In this document: in pieces, positions 24,541 to 36,800 of the stretch
How the letters are laid out: each line of letters begins with the position of its first letter
Position numbering within the stretch: position 1 is the stretch's first letter
DNA from: Typha latifolia
Taxonomy: Eukaryota; Streptophyta; Magnoliopsida; Poales; Typhaceae
Assembly: GCA_019914945.1 (NCBI GenBank)
Contig: CM034109.1
Span: 10,904,479-10,968,478, forward strand
Length of the DNA: 64,000 nt
Direction of reading: 5' to 3'
Notes under the pieces: model-generated
The model's input: the letters and a program-made list of their open reading frames with translations, nothing else
Told to the model about the DNA's origin: nothing
The model's database searches: none
Made by a program: the position numbers and the translations under genes

Positions 24541-27500
24541 ATGGCGCTGCTGAGCCCACGGTTGCTGCGATCGCCACCTCTCGGCGCCTGCGGCAGAACC
24601 CGCACGTGCCGCCCGACTGGGGTCCGGTGCTCCGCCACCATCGCCGCCGACGCGCCGTTGACGGCGTTGTCGGGGGGGATTCGATGGGGGTCCAGCAAGT
24701 TCCAGGGCCCCCGCTCCGAGATGGAGGACGACGTCGTCATCCGATCCGACGACCTTGATGGCTTCTCCTTCGCCGCCGTCTTCGATGGTCATGCCGGATT
24801 CTCCTCCGTCGAGTTCCTCAGGTCGATTAGCCCGTCCTCTCTCTCTCTCTCTCTACCTAATTCTAGGATTGTTTGATTGAGAATAGATTGCTCGTGTTGT
24901 CTGATATGGGTTGTGGAATTGCACCAGTTTCTGGTTAGACCAAATTCTTAGTTTCATATAGCCGTACAGTTTTGTTTAATTTTGAGTATGATTTTAAGGT
25001 TTTGCAATTTGGAAGCACATACGATGCAAAATAATTGCCCAAGAATGTCTTCACTTCCACTCATAATGCAATTAACTTAGCTAACTATACGTGGATGCCT
25101 TTTGTAATGATCTGCATTCGTACAGCCTTGTAGCCAATTCATTAATGTAATCTTATAAAGAGCGGCGACTAACTTCTTACCCTTGACTCAGCCTCAAAAA
25201 AGGGGTAGAAGATAATGTTACTTTATCCTTATCCTAGTTGGCAATATTTTCTAATGGAAGTCAAAGTTGAATTTCTTGGTGGGTGTGCTATAAAGAAATT
25301 CCTTTTCCTTGTTTTCTTTGTCTTATCTATCTGAATCATTTTTCCATTATTCGTACTGCAGAGATGAACTGTACAAAGAATGCGCACTAGCTTTGCAAGG
25401 TGGGTTGCTGCTAAGTAGCAAGAACTATAATGCTATAAAAGATTCAATTCAGCGGGCTTTCATAAATGTTGATATGAAACTCTTAACTTGGTGAGGAACT
25501 CACTTTCCTATGTGAATTTTGGATAGCGTCACTATATCCATCAAAGAAATATATATTAGTTACTAAAAGGTTAATAGTTGTTGTATTGTTTTGTATAATG
25601 AAGGCTTGAACAGTTGGAGAAGGAAGTCGATTCTGGTGCAACAGCCACGGTGATGTTTGTCAGGAACGATATCCTGATTATTTCGCATGTTGGTGACTCC
25701 TGTGTGGTAAACTTCACCTCTTTCTTTTATCTCATTGAAAAATGCCTTTTGCAGCATTTTGTATTTGAATTTACTGCTTCGATGAAAGTGTCACTTGAAG
25801 AAGTGTAGGTAGTATCTCATTTTGTATTTTTTTTTTCGAATGTAGGTAGTATTTTTCAAATGCATTTTTTAATCTCATTTTGTATCTTCCGAATGTAGGT
25901 TGTATCCCGTACAGGAAAAGCTGAAGCTTTAACCAATCCTCATCGCCCATATGGAAACAATAGAGTATCACTTGAAGAAGTCAAACGAGTTAGAGCAGCA
26001 GGTGGATGGGTGTGTCTTCCTATCTTTACAATCACGGTTGTGAGATTAAATTGAAATTTACAGCCACATATATCTTGAATTTTATTTGTGCATGAGAATA
26101 TGTCATGTTTCTTGTGGTTGATTGAATAAATCATTTCAACACTGAACGCAAGGAGAAAGAAACCTATCCAGGCTTGCATAAATGTATCAGTTGCTAGTTC
26201 CTACTGTGATCCCCTTCTTGAAAGTTCTGCAAGTTTAACACTGGGCCACTTGTTATTCCAAATATACATTGTTGATAATTTCAGAAATGAACCGGATAGA
26301 CGGCCATTTAATATACTGCAGAGATGAACCTGATACGATAATTATACCTGTCTAATTGAACATACTGATTTGGATCTATAAAACCACTTGTATTATAGGG
26401 TTTTAAGAGTGAAACTTGGAGAAGCCCTTATTGTAGGAATGCACTCTTTGATTCCTTTATACTTTATTCTTTCTTTTCAATAATCTCATAATTAATATCA
26501 TGATGAATATAAACCGAAGTAAATGAAATGCACTTAATTGCTCAATGAACTACCTTTTCTATAGGGGTTTAATTGGGCCCTCAACTTTGCTCTATATTCT
26601 CCATCTCCTAGATATATGATGTCCACTGCTGCTGAAAATGTTAATCTCATATGTACACAGATTGTTGATGGACGTATATGTGGTGACATCTCTGTGTCCC
26701 GAGCTTTTGGAGACATGCGGTTTAAGACAAGAAAGAATGAGTTCGTCTCTTGTACTCTCCTTTCTTCTCTTTTGTCATTTTTATGAAAATAAGTTGTTTC
26801 CAGAGACCCCTGAGGAACACTGAAATCACATTTGTTCTGTTTCTGTTGTGAAGGATGTTAAGACAAGGAGTTGAGGAGGGGAGATGGACTGAAAAATTTG
26901 TCTCCCGGTAAATCTGCCAACATGTGATTTCTTTATAGCTAGTTTTCTGTCTCTTACTTATTGTGTCAAGTCCTCCTTATATTTCTAGGCATATGAGATT
27001 TAATCTATAAAGTGAGCACTTCCTCTGATAGTGAACTGTTCCTTAAAAAGGAGCTACAAGAAGACTTCTGCCGATACATATATAGAAAATTCTTGTTGCA
27101 TGACTTTGGTATAGTAATCTGAGGTATGACAATCATGTGATTTCTGCTGGCAGAGTACAATTCAAAGGGGATTTGGTAACCTCTACACCCGACATATACA
27201 TACTAGAACTTGGATCTGATGTGGAATTTATTTTGCTAGCATCTGATGGTCTGTGGGACTACATGAAAAGGTTCATCAACTAGAAATTTCATGTTTGATT
27301 AATTGTTTTATATAATGTCAGATTCTGAACTATATTGATTTTAAATATGACATTATGAAATTGTGTTTCAGCTCCGAAGCTGTATCATTTGTTAGAAATC
27401 AACTTCGTCAACATGGGAATGTGCAGGTGCATATTTTAGTATTTTATTCTTCTTTCTTAAGTCATTGCATGTATAATTTTTTAATTGTTCCCTTGTTTCT

Positions 27501-28067
27501 ATGTCAGCTGGCTTGTGAAGCACTTGCTCAGGCGGCTTTGGTATATTGTTTATGAGCTTCTCATTCATTCTTGGTGACCTAGGTGATCTCTTAAAGTGCT
27601 GCTTTTACTGACTCATTCTCATTTTGTCCAGGACCAGCAGTCTCAAGACAATATAAGCATAGTGATAGCTGACTTGGGGTACTTATCTCTACATGTTCTG
27701 AGTATATAACTTTTAGATGGAAAGATGCCTATTAATGATCCAGATGATAAACTACTAATTTAGAAGCTGTCAACATGTCTCCTCAAATATAGTTTTATCT
27801 TACACATGAATCACTTTCTGATGTTGAGAAACTCCAAGTGTTGTTAGATTATTTTCTCATTTAGTACCTCGTACCTTTGCTGCTTATTTTTGGACCATAA
27901 TTAATCATTACTTTTGACACATGCTAACTTTGACTTGTGATAGGAGGACAGATTGGCAGAGCTTGCCGGTTCAGGGACCCAACTTCTTTTACGAATTAAG
28001 TCAAGCTTTTGCAACTGTAGGCATCGTTTCATTAGGCATCTGGATGTCATCTTTTCTTGGGGTATAA
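24541..28067 (+). CDS. PPH1/TAP38: Thylakoid PP2C phosphatase PPH1/TAP38 type, 377 aa, 11 exons
   Basis: Model: exons 24541-24821, 25362-25490, 25604-25706, 25899-26009, 26661-26740, 26854-26907, 27154-27270, 27372-27426, 27508-27540, 27632-27678 and 27944-28067; 1,134 nt in frame. Residues 1 to about 50 are Arg/Ser/Ala-rich, as in a chloroplast transit peptide. PP2C motifs follow in order: [16 protein letters not shown] (81-86), [41 protein letters not shown] and ASDGLWDYM (about 282-290), so the metal-binding Asp residues are present. The last about 20 residues ([20 protein letters not shown]) form one membrane span, the hallmark of TAP38/PPH1. That enzyme dephosphorylates LHCII and drives the state 2 to state 1 transition in Arabidopsis; the same role is inferred here. 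The exon 4 acceptor is preceded by decoy copies of itself. Confidence 0.94.
25793..25900 (+). repeat. Repeated 3' splice-site segment before TAP38 exon 4
   Basis: The motif TGTAGGTAGTAT occurs at about 25804 and 25841, and the true acceptor at about 25894 reads TGTAGGTTGTAT. CTCATTTTGTAT flanks two of the copies. A 14-base TCACTTGAAGAAGT at about 25791 also matches coding sequence inside exon 4 at about 25968. The pattern indicates local duplication of the acceptor and exon start. Confidence 0.7.
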
Positions 28068-29334
28068 AGTAGTGGTGTACAAGTGTACATAATATAGATA
28101 GCTTTTAGAGACTATTTTATCTGTAACCATGTAAATCAATTTGGCAGTCTATTGATGTTGTACGCTATTCACAGCCTATAGTAAAATTTCCCTCTTTTAT
28201 TTGTCATGTTTCATCTACTGAATTTAGTACCATATGTTTGTAGATGCGCTGTTTTTGTTCTTTCTGTGGAATGCTACAACAGGCAAAAGTAATGTGTTGT
28301 GTTCCATATCCAAGTTCTTTTTTTCCTCTCATTTATTTTTTTTGCCATTGATAAATATAAGGATATTTTGGCTCGCTCGCGTGCTTCCAGATTCAAATTG
28401 ATTGTTTTCTTCTACTAGTGTGGGATGAGCAAAGACTTGAAAAAAAGAGAATAATATTCGATGCCCCCACTACAGAGTGCTACACTGATCTGATGGAGTT
28501 CCTCGAGGAGGCCACTATCCCCAAAACGAAAGATGTTTTCCTTTTACAAGTTGACTTCCATAAAGTTATATCGGATGCCTATATACTTCTTTTTTTTCAT
28601 AAGTAGCTATGATATTATTATCTTAAGCACACATAAATAGATGAATTAGACTACGTCTCAAGCTTCAGATAAACAATGTTGACATTTTTTCTCTTTTATT
28701 AAATTAAACAGCCAAGTGAAATCCTTCCTCCTTACGTCTACATTAATTTGATCTTTCAACCAATGGAAATAAAGTTTAAAATCACAGTAGGCGTCACCTA
28801 TTTATAGCATCATTATTTTTATTTTCTTTTAAGACTCCCTTTTAACTTTGCGCACACAAACAAACGCATAGAGAGACACATTAGATAGGTAGATTTTAAA
28901 ATAGATATAGGGGAGAGAGAGAGAAAGAGAGATTACACCCTTGAGTTTAGATATAAGTAGCTCCATTGATCTATTTTAGTAATGTGAACTGTTACAAAAT
29001 GGTCTGTTGGTGCCTCAATGATTAAGGAACACATGAATAAATCACTGACCTTACACGGAATCGAGTTTAAACTCATGAAAAGAAAAGGAAAAGAAAAAAA
29101 AAAAAAAAGGAAAAACCAGTATAGATCAGAATCTCCTCTTCTAGTGTCTTTAGTACAATAAAATATATAACCACAAGATTTGTGTGGTGATCATGCAAAT
29201 AGATGTATCCAGAGAAGAGTAATTAATAATATGCGTTGCGGCTCTTCAGACGATATGTATATAATATATATACTCCCTGGAATTGGCATATATATTAGAT
29301 ATATGGAGAAGAAGGCTAGCTAGCTGGTGATCTA
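28068..29334. other. Intergenic region between TAP38 and the PSY-like gene
   Basis: Convergent gap holding both 3' UTRs. I recognise no coding exon; a short open frame at 28418-28606 looks like chance. It contains a possible SINE relic, annotated separately, and short GA runs near 28915. Confidence 0.45.
28998..29110 (+). mobile_element. Possible tRNA-derived SINE relic with poly(A) tail
   Basis: An A-box-like TGGTGCCTCAATGATTAAGG at 29008 is followed about 30 bases later by a B-box-like GGAATCGAGTTTAAACTC at 29057. A tail of A with scattered G runs to about 29110. Order and spacing fit the head of a plant SINE, but the B box departs from consensus and I see no clear target-site duplication. 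Confidence 0.33.
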
Positions 29335-29613
29335 TTAGGGATTCTTGCCACCACTCCCTGGCTTTCCTCTCTTGGGATCGTTTCTAGTGTTATGCCCTCC
29401 ATAGTCATAATCCATAACATCCACCAGAGTCTTTCTACTGTGGATCTGGACAGAGAACATTATTAAGTATATATAGATTCATTTGAAGAAGTCATCTAGT
29501 AAAGACATTCTATTAATCTTAAACTGACACTAAAAATTAAGAACGGCAAGTAGAAATTCAACTTTTTCCTAATTCACGAACGAAGTTATTGTTTCTGAGA
29601 GATCAGCTGAAGG

Positions 29614-29669
<56 letters not shown>

Positions 29670-30117
29670 CGCGAAACAAATTAATTTGACCATTTTCTGA
29701 TCCATAATCAAAGAGCATCTAGGCAATCCATCATTACTTCCAGAGGCCTGATTAAAAGAAACCTTGTGCTTTGGAAGGACCAGACTTTTCTTAGTTACTT
29801 TTTAACTTATGGGTATTTTTATTGTGCTCGTATAAGCATTACAATGCAGAGATGTATGAGCATAGCATGCACATACCTTATTCGCTATGCTTGTAGTTCT
29901 ACGTCCACCCTCAGCTCTTCCAACCTGGCCTGCATATGCACAATTAATTGTTTGGAGCTCTTTTGGTTGGTTAATGCATCAAATGAGGAGGAACGGAACG
30001 GGGAAAATTGAAGAAAGTTTATATATATATATATATATACATATTTGTTGCACCTGAAGAGATCTCAAAAAGAAGGATTAAGAGAACGATGGCGAGCACA
30101 GCTGCAGGCCTTGGCAT
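29335..30117 (-). CDS. Secreted PSY-like tyrosine-sulfated peptide precursor, 75 aa, 3 exons
   Basis: Model: complement of exons 30054-30117, 29877-29929 and 29335-29445; both introns are GT-AG (donors GTGCAA and GTATGT) and the frame closes at 76 codons. Residues 1-21 (MPRPAAVLAIVLLILLFEISS) are a classic signal peptide. After a short variable basic stretch comes VDVMDYDYGGHNTRNDPKRG, then a Gly/Lys/Pro-rich end and stop. DYDYGGHNTRNDP lines up without gaps with the PSY1 core DYGDPSANPKHDP, sharing DY, Asn-8 and the final DP. In PSY1 the Tyr after Asp is sulfated by TPST, and the peptide promotes cell expansion. Function here is inferred from that alignment. Another sulfated-peptide family is possible but fits less well. 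Confidence 0.72.
29615..29669. repeat. (AGAT)n microsatellite in intron 2 of the PSY-like gene
   Basis: About 13 perfect AGAT units, uninterrupted. Intronic and likely length-variable. Confidence 0.95.
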
Positions 30118-30286
30118 GTTTGGTGGTATTAATTTCTTCTGCCTTCTTAGGAGTCCGGCTAGCTCTTTATTAATTTTCTGGTGCTTTGAGGGGGGGAGAT
30201 ATCAACCTCCTTTTATGGTTGGGATGATGGCATGCTGCAGCTAAGATCGATAATGTTATGGTCCACAATTCATGATAGCTCCGGAG

Positions 30287-30313
30287 AATGATGATGATGA
30301 TGATGATGATGAT
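30287..30313. repeat. (GAT)n microsatellite
   Basis: Nine GAT units upstream of the PSY-like gene start. Confidence 0.9.
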
Positions 30314-31028
30314 CTCCATTAGCCACCAAGTCAACTGCACTCACTGCAGTTACCTCAAACTTCCAAATTGCATGCCTTCTTCTCCAGTCAAAAGCTATCA
30401 GAGTCTATCACATGTGAAACAAAGAAAGCCACCACAAAAGTCTACAAAACCTTTTATGATTCGATTGCCTCTTCTCTAACATCCCACGTTTCTGATCAGT
30501 AGGAGGAAATTAATTGTGTCATAATTTCAGTGAGTTAAAACCAATTTGAATGCACTCCATGAAGGAATGCATTGACATCAAGTACTAGAAGACCACTTCC
30601 GCCCATTACTTCCGTTGCAGTAATACGCCAAGGACAAATTTAGTACGACACCATGCATCTTTTTGGAATGTGTAAATTAAAGTAACACGTAATTAGCTAG
30701 AGTTACAGGATAAAAGCCAAATCCTATCAGCAAAATGATTCTTTTTTCTTTTTTCATTTGGTCCAAGTGAACACATTTAGAATTGGCATTAATTAGAGTT
30801 TCAGTTCAATTTCTAAATGTTTCCTTTTGCGTAAAGATGATCGATGTACGTAGGTAGATTAAGCTGTAAGAATAAAAATTAATGGTCGAGCTAAGATGAG
30901 CCATCCAAAGTGTAGATTTGTGGCTGCAAAAAGGTAGTGTCAGAAAGTATTGGGTGTAACAGTGCACACCAATTTCAATCAACAAAAAGATTTACTACTG
31001 ACTGGATGGCATATTTGTGCTGCATACT

Positions 31029-31051
31029 GTTGTTGTTGTTGTTGTTGTTGT
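31029..31051. repeat. (TTG)n microsatellite
   Basis: About seven TTG units in intergenic DNA. Confidence 0.9.
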
Positions 31052-32565
31052 TTTAATCTGGTTTAGTAGTGGCTGCCTTAATTAATATACCTCCCCTTCC
31101 AAATTTCCAATTTCCAACGTTGGCTGCTCAATTCTCATCTGGAAAACTATGGCCGCTGCATCGATCAGTGTTCCTATTTAGGGGCCGGAAAAAATGACGA
31201 CCTTACCATCCCTGTCACCACTATGTTATGGGTGTGGTTGTAGAAAAGATGAATCAAAGACGCAGATTTGGGTGGTGGCCACTATTATAAATTTAGGTCA
31301 CCATCTTTAATGAAGTTGACCACCTATTCACACCGCGGCGTCCAGGGATAAAAGTAGCATTGCGTCATGACTCCTTTCTTGGGCCAAGATGGACATGATC
31401 CATCCAGACTTGTGCATTATCGTGATCGAGAAAGAGAGAGAGAGGGAGGGAGAAACGTTCGGTTTTAGTCCAACTGGTTAATTGAGAATTATATATCATG
31501 GTTAATTATACCTTGAACATAATCTCTACTGTATCTCTACTCTATCTAATCAGAATAAGCATAAACAGTTCCCTTTTGCTACTATAGTCGAATGATTCGA
31601 ATCATTTGGGAAGAAGCTTTAGAAAGATTGGAAGCATGCAAAAGGGGAAGTTTTGTTGGGCCGAGTTGGACGTCACACGTATATACTGGTGAAGAGGATT
31701 AGAAGCAGAAGCAGCCCCAGGCAGGTTTGGAGTCCCCGAAGTAGAGTTTCATTTCATATGATGAATCCCACTCTAGTACTCCATGGGCTACGTACGTACT
31801 GAAAGGGTTAGAGTTGAGTATTAGCAGACCCCGCCGGGCGCCGGCGGAGTGCTCCATGCATGCATTTTGCAGCATCCAATCCTGGGTTGGACCCAGGATC
31901 CCATTGAATTTAATTAAGTAAGTAGATTACTACTGTTACTATCTCCATATATGTGATGTGGCTGCTATTATTTATTTATTTATTTATTTATTCAATCAAA
32001 CTATATATATAATACGCAGACAGCATATATGCATGGACCTATAGCTAGCTCGATCTCCATGTCAGGATGACAACACAAGTATACGCAAAACCCTCGATAT
32101 TTTAGCCCTCTTCATGGCAAGCAAAAATTCTCAAAAACTGCCCCCCATCATCTGATATGCTTCTCTGTTTGCTCCCAACCTTTATACAATTCATATGTAT
32201 GACAGCTTCTGTGCCTCCATTGTTTGACGTACGAAGCCCCAGCAGGATAAAACAAGGACCAATTTCAAAACTATAGGAGCTGTCCCATTATATATGTTAG
32301 AGTGTTCTAGATCAGAAGCAAGACCCAGAAGTAATGTTATAATTCCTCCTGTTGTGTTGTGAAACTTAATTTCTACTTGCTTTGTTGCGGGTGTATATAT
32401 AGGGTTGTATCTTGTGAGGTAGATATATTTTTGGTCTGTTTCTAAATATTATATATTCACCTTTTATTTAGTGTAGCTTCGTCGATTTCCTTTTTACGTA
32501 CCGATTTCATATATTTTTCTGTTTCTAATGAGATTTCATAGAGTCATATTCACATATGGGTAAGT

Positions 32566-32570
<5 letters not shown>

Positions 32571-32596
<26 letters not shown>
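32571..32596. repeat. (TG)n microsatellite
   Basis: Thirteen TG units in intergenic DNA. Confidence 0.95.
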
Positions 32597-33871
32597 ACGG
32601 GCAGGGCAAGATAGTAAATATACAATACGCGATGGGCAGATCCGTCAGTTGGAGATCGAATGGATGATTGGCCACGTATCACGTGACCAGGGCTCCTCCG
32701 TGTACATTGTAATAATTTCATTCGGCGATTCCCCCCCTCTCCCTCGGCCTCTCCTACGAATTATGACAAAATATTCCTTCTGTAATTATTAGTTTGTTAT
32801 CAAAGAGCGTCCTCCTCCACTCTCCCTTCCCATTACCACGTTTCTTAGAATGTTCGAATCTCTCACTCCATTCTCTCTCTATAACTACCACCTCACCTCA
32901 AGTCCTTTCCCGTCTCTCTCTCTCTCTCTCTCACTCTCTCCGTCTGCCTCGCCTCCAAGAATTTAGACAAATTAAGAGGAGAAAATAAAGGGTCGGAGAT
33001 CCCATTTCTCTACCACCAGATCTGTCACCGTAAGAGCTCCCAAGATCTCTTCTTTCCCAGTCCCCAATCTTCCTAGGGTTTGCTCTGCTACTCATGATTT
33101 CCCTAGCTAAATTTCTTGGATTTCCTAATGGTATTCTACTTCTGAGCTTATAACCGGTCTAGTCTATGAAACTTTCTTGTTTCTTATTCGGCAGCAGATC
33201 AGATCGATCACCTGGATCGAGACGGGATAGCAGAAGGTCTTCGTCCTTGATCAGCTTTTCTTCTTTTAGCTTTAGCTCATGCTTCATTTGGCTGTTCTTC
33301 TTTGGTCAATGTATCTCTCCATCCAATCTAGGCGTTTCTTCTATTTTTTCGAACTTTCATCTCAGATTGGACCGTCCTTTCAATAAAATTGAGCAGATCA
33401 TGCCATCTAAATACCTGAGATCTTGTACCAGTAAGTCCACTAGTTTAATACGATCTGCTTCCCTGATCCATGAAAGAAGCACGTCCAATTTAGCTTTTCT
33501 CAGACCAGCTGCTGCTAGGCTAAAGAATAGAAAGGGAAGTGAGAAGTTTTTCTCGAGTGTAGGGTCTATTTTTGTTTAACTTTTTAGCAAAAAGTTTGAT
33601 CCTAGACGCTGAGGCGAGCGCTTTTCTCTTTTTTTATTTATTTTTATTGTTTTTTGTTTGTTACGAATTGGTTTCTTCATTAGGATTATCACGGACTCTG
33701 CCTATTTCTGCAGATCTGAAGCTTCTCATTGCTTTCGGCTTTACAGTACACCCAGAGATTTTAATTATTTTGTTTTCTTCCATCGTTGCAGGTATCTACA
33801 AAACACCGACTCGTTTAGTTCGATCGAAACCCTAGACAAGGACAGAGGAGAGGAGGTCAGGTGAAGCTAGC

Positions 33872-36800
33872 ATGGAAGCTGGCTCTGGTATGCCTGCGAT
33901 AGCGGCCGAGACCGGTAAGGTATAGCCTCTAATGGAATGGAAATGGACATGCCATTTCTACGTTAACTTATCTCAGCTGCTCCCGTGCTGTTCAACTGAT
34001 TTCTCCTCCTTCCTCATTAATTAACTGTCAGATCGGGTAGCTTTTTGAGTTCAAACTCTTTCCTTTTTTTTTTTCTTCCTTTTCTAATGATTTCGTTAAT
34101 TAGATACCTTAAGAAACGAGAACCATTCGACCATGATCAATCTGACTAGCTAGGCTCCACAAAACGAAATAACCTCTAGGGCTGCACCTCCTTGGTATGT
34201 GTTGATCGGTTGGCTGGCAGTAAACCAAACGGTAGGTTCAATCGATGGATGCAGAAGTTGGATAACTAATATAGTAATATCTGGTTATTTTGTTTCCCGG
34301 GGTGTTTTGGTGGCGCGGGGCTGGGATTGCGTAGGTCGTTATCAGGAGAAGATCGTATATTCTCTTCTCTCTTGTCGTGGGGAGGTAACAGAACCAGGAG
34401 GAAGCGATTGGTGTACATGGTGCAGTGTAAGAGGCTGTCGTTATGATGAGGAGGGGCTCGATCGTTTTGTTATCATCTGCGTCAAATATTTTGCTTTTAT
34501 TTATCTCTGTGAACGTTCGAGTGAGTAAAATAATATATAATTGATGGTTCCAATCCAGGTGAAGTACTGTTACTCCAAAAGGAATGAGTCGACCATCTCC
34601 ATGGGCCTGAAAAGGTCGCCTTTGGGCAGACAGAAGTTGTCGGCTGCCGATTACAGCCATGCACCTCCATGCAACGGTACTGAGCCACGCCCTCCCCTAC
34701 ACCCACTACTTCCTCCTTTCGTCCTTTTCTTCAAACCGCTCTCAAGGTTGTATCCCCAAACTACCCTCCAAGTATCAATGGAACAGTAGAATCGATGCGG
34801 GCTATTTGGGAAGATAAATTTTATCTATATTACTCTTCCCCAGTCTCGTCTGAGTTATTTATTCACTCTTGCAAGTAAAACTTATCAGGACAGGAGTTCG
34901 AGGTAGGCGCTTTCTACGAAATCGATCACGACAAGCTTCCCCCAAAATCTCCGATTCAACTAAAAACTATTCGCATTGTAAAGGTACATATATGGCGCTT
35001 CGTTTCATATTTTCCATTCTTCTGTTTACCTTCTCCTTCCTTCTGTGTCGTTCCATGCTCCTATTTATTGTTTCTTTCCTTCCAATTCCAGGTCAGCGAG
35101 GCGACGAGTCTGGACGTGACGGTCAGCTTTCCCAGCACCCTCTCGTTGCGAAACTACTACTCCTATCCTTCAGCTGACGACGGTCCCGAACTGGACGAGA
35201 GGTTCGTTATGAGCTCCAACCAAGCTGGGAAGATCCTTAGAAGACTGGTATCGACGTCGGAGTTGGGCCGCGAGAAGCATCTAGAGAGTTTCTGGCTCAT
35301 GGCTCCCAGGTCATACGAGCTCCAGTCTTCGGCTATGTTCCCAAGTACCGCAGTACTGGCTGACGCGGAGGAGGTGCAGAATCCCCAAAATCTTATTAGC
35401 TCCTGCCTCCTTACCTTACAGTGCAGCGGAGCGATGGGATGGGGGATTCGTCGGAAGGTCAGATACATCGGGAGGCATAGGGAGATGTTATATCAAAAGG
35501 GGAAGGGAAAATCGGAGTATAAAGAGGAGGACGAGGGCGCGGAGGACGTACTGGTGGACGAGGAGGAAGAAGAAGTAGTAGAAGTAGAAGAGAAGCAGCG
35601 GCGTGGAAGGAAGAGAAAGCGGGAGAGTACCAGAAAGGACAAGATCAAGAAGAAAAAGAAAAAAAACAAGCGGAAAGAACTGAAGAAGCCAAAGCATGAA
35701 AAGAATAATAAGCGGAACTGTGACGATGAGCAACGGGTGAAGGGTTCTAAGGACCGGTGGTCATTGGAGAGGTACGAGTCGGCGGAGATGAAGCTGCTAG
35801 AGATCATGAGAGAAAAGGGAGCAGAGTTAGGTAATCCTATACTTCGGCAAGCGTTGAGGGAGGAGGCTAGAAAACACATCGGTGACACAGGGCTACTCGA
35901 CCACCTTCTGAAGCACATGGCCGGTAAAATCGTTACCGACGGAAGAGAGAGGTTCCGTAGGCGGCACAACGCGGAGGGAGCCATGGAGTATTGGTTGGAA
36001 CCGGCCGATCTAGTGGAGATCCGTCGGAATGCCGGGGTGATGGATCCTTACTGGATCCCTCCTCCGGGATGGCAGCCCGGCGACGCCGCTTCACCCTTCC
36101 CATACGGTCCTGGGATTAAGAAGGAGATAGATGAGCTCAGAAAAGAGCTTATTAGTCTAAAGAGGTATCTCACTTTCTCTTTAGTTGTTTGGTTTTTTTT
36201 TTTTTTTCCTTCTTCCTTCCTTCGCTCTCTCCCTCGATAGTCGATAGTAGGCGTGCTTACTTTTTAATGCCCACTGTCAAAGGGAAATGGAGCAAGTGAG
36301 CTCTCTCAAGCATGTGGAAAAGATGGCTTTTGATGCGCAATCTCAAGTGCAGAATGTTTCTTGCACTTGGCAGGTAATTCTTCTTTGTTAGCTTTTAGCA
36401 ATAATGTGGGTCCTTTATTAACATGTTCAAATGAGAGTTGGACATTTTTTTAATGAACTAACATGCACGTGAGGACGGTCTTTTCTGGGGTCCAGACAAA
36501 ATAATGTCGTATGATTTGTCTATTTAATTAATAGCATTGTATTTATGGTGAGCATGACTTTTATAGGATAAATACGAGAGATTGCTGAAACAAAATAGCA
36601 AGCGAGAAGAAGAAATAGCTGCTATGTCTAGATCTTTATTGGCATTAAAGGTACGGTTTCATGTGAGCTTTCTGTTACGCATGCATAGACACAGTCGAGA
36701 TGTTCATTTTGCTCAAGTTCGGAATGCAAAAACCCACTATATATAATTATATATACGTTTTACTCATAACTTGCGCTCTGGTCGTTTTGCGCTTGGGTCT

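Larger units (their letters stand above)
30118..33871. other. Intergenic region with PSY-like promoter and AM1 5' leader
   Basis: The left end is the promoter of the minus-strand PSY-like gene; a CATAAAAGG TATA-like word (minus strand, about 30208-30216) lies about 95 bases upstream of its ATG. The right end from about 32900 has CT-rich runs and probable 5' leader exons of AM1. Between them I see AT-rich DNA with (GAT)n at 30287-30313, (TTG)n at 31029-31051 and (GT)n at 32571-32596, and no gene I can support. Open frames at 33166-33579 and 33572-33835 precede AM1 and may be leader ORFs. Confidence 0.5.

Noticed and set aside
28418..28606. 62-codon frame after TAP38
   Set aside because: No stop in this frame by chance; no similarity or splice context supports it.
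35488..35984. Minus-strand Leu/Ser/Phe-rich frames
   Set aside because: They are the complement of the Lys/Glu-rich AM1 exon and have no independent support.
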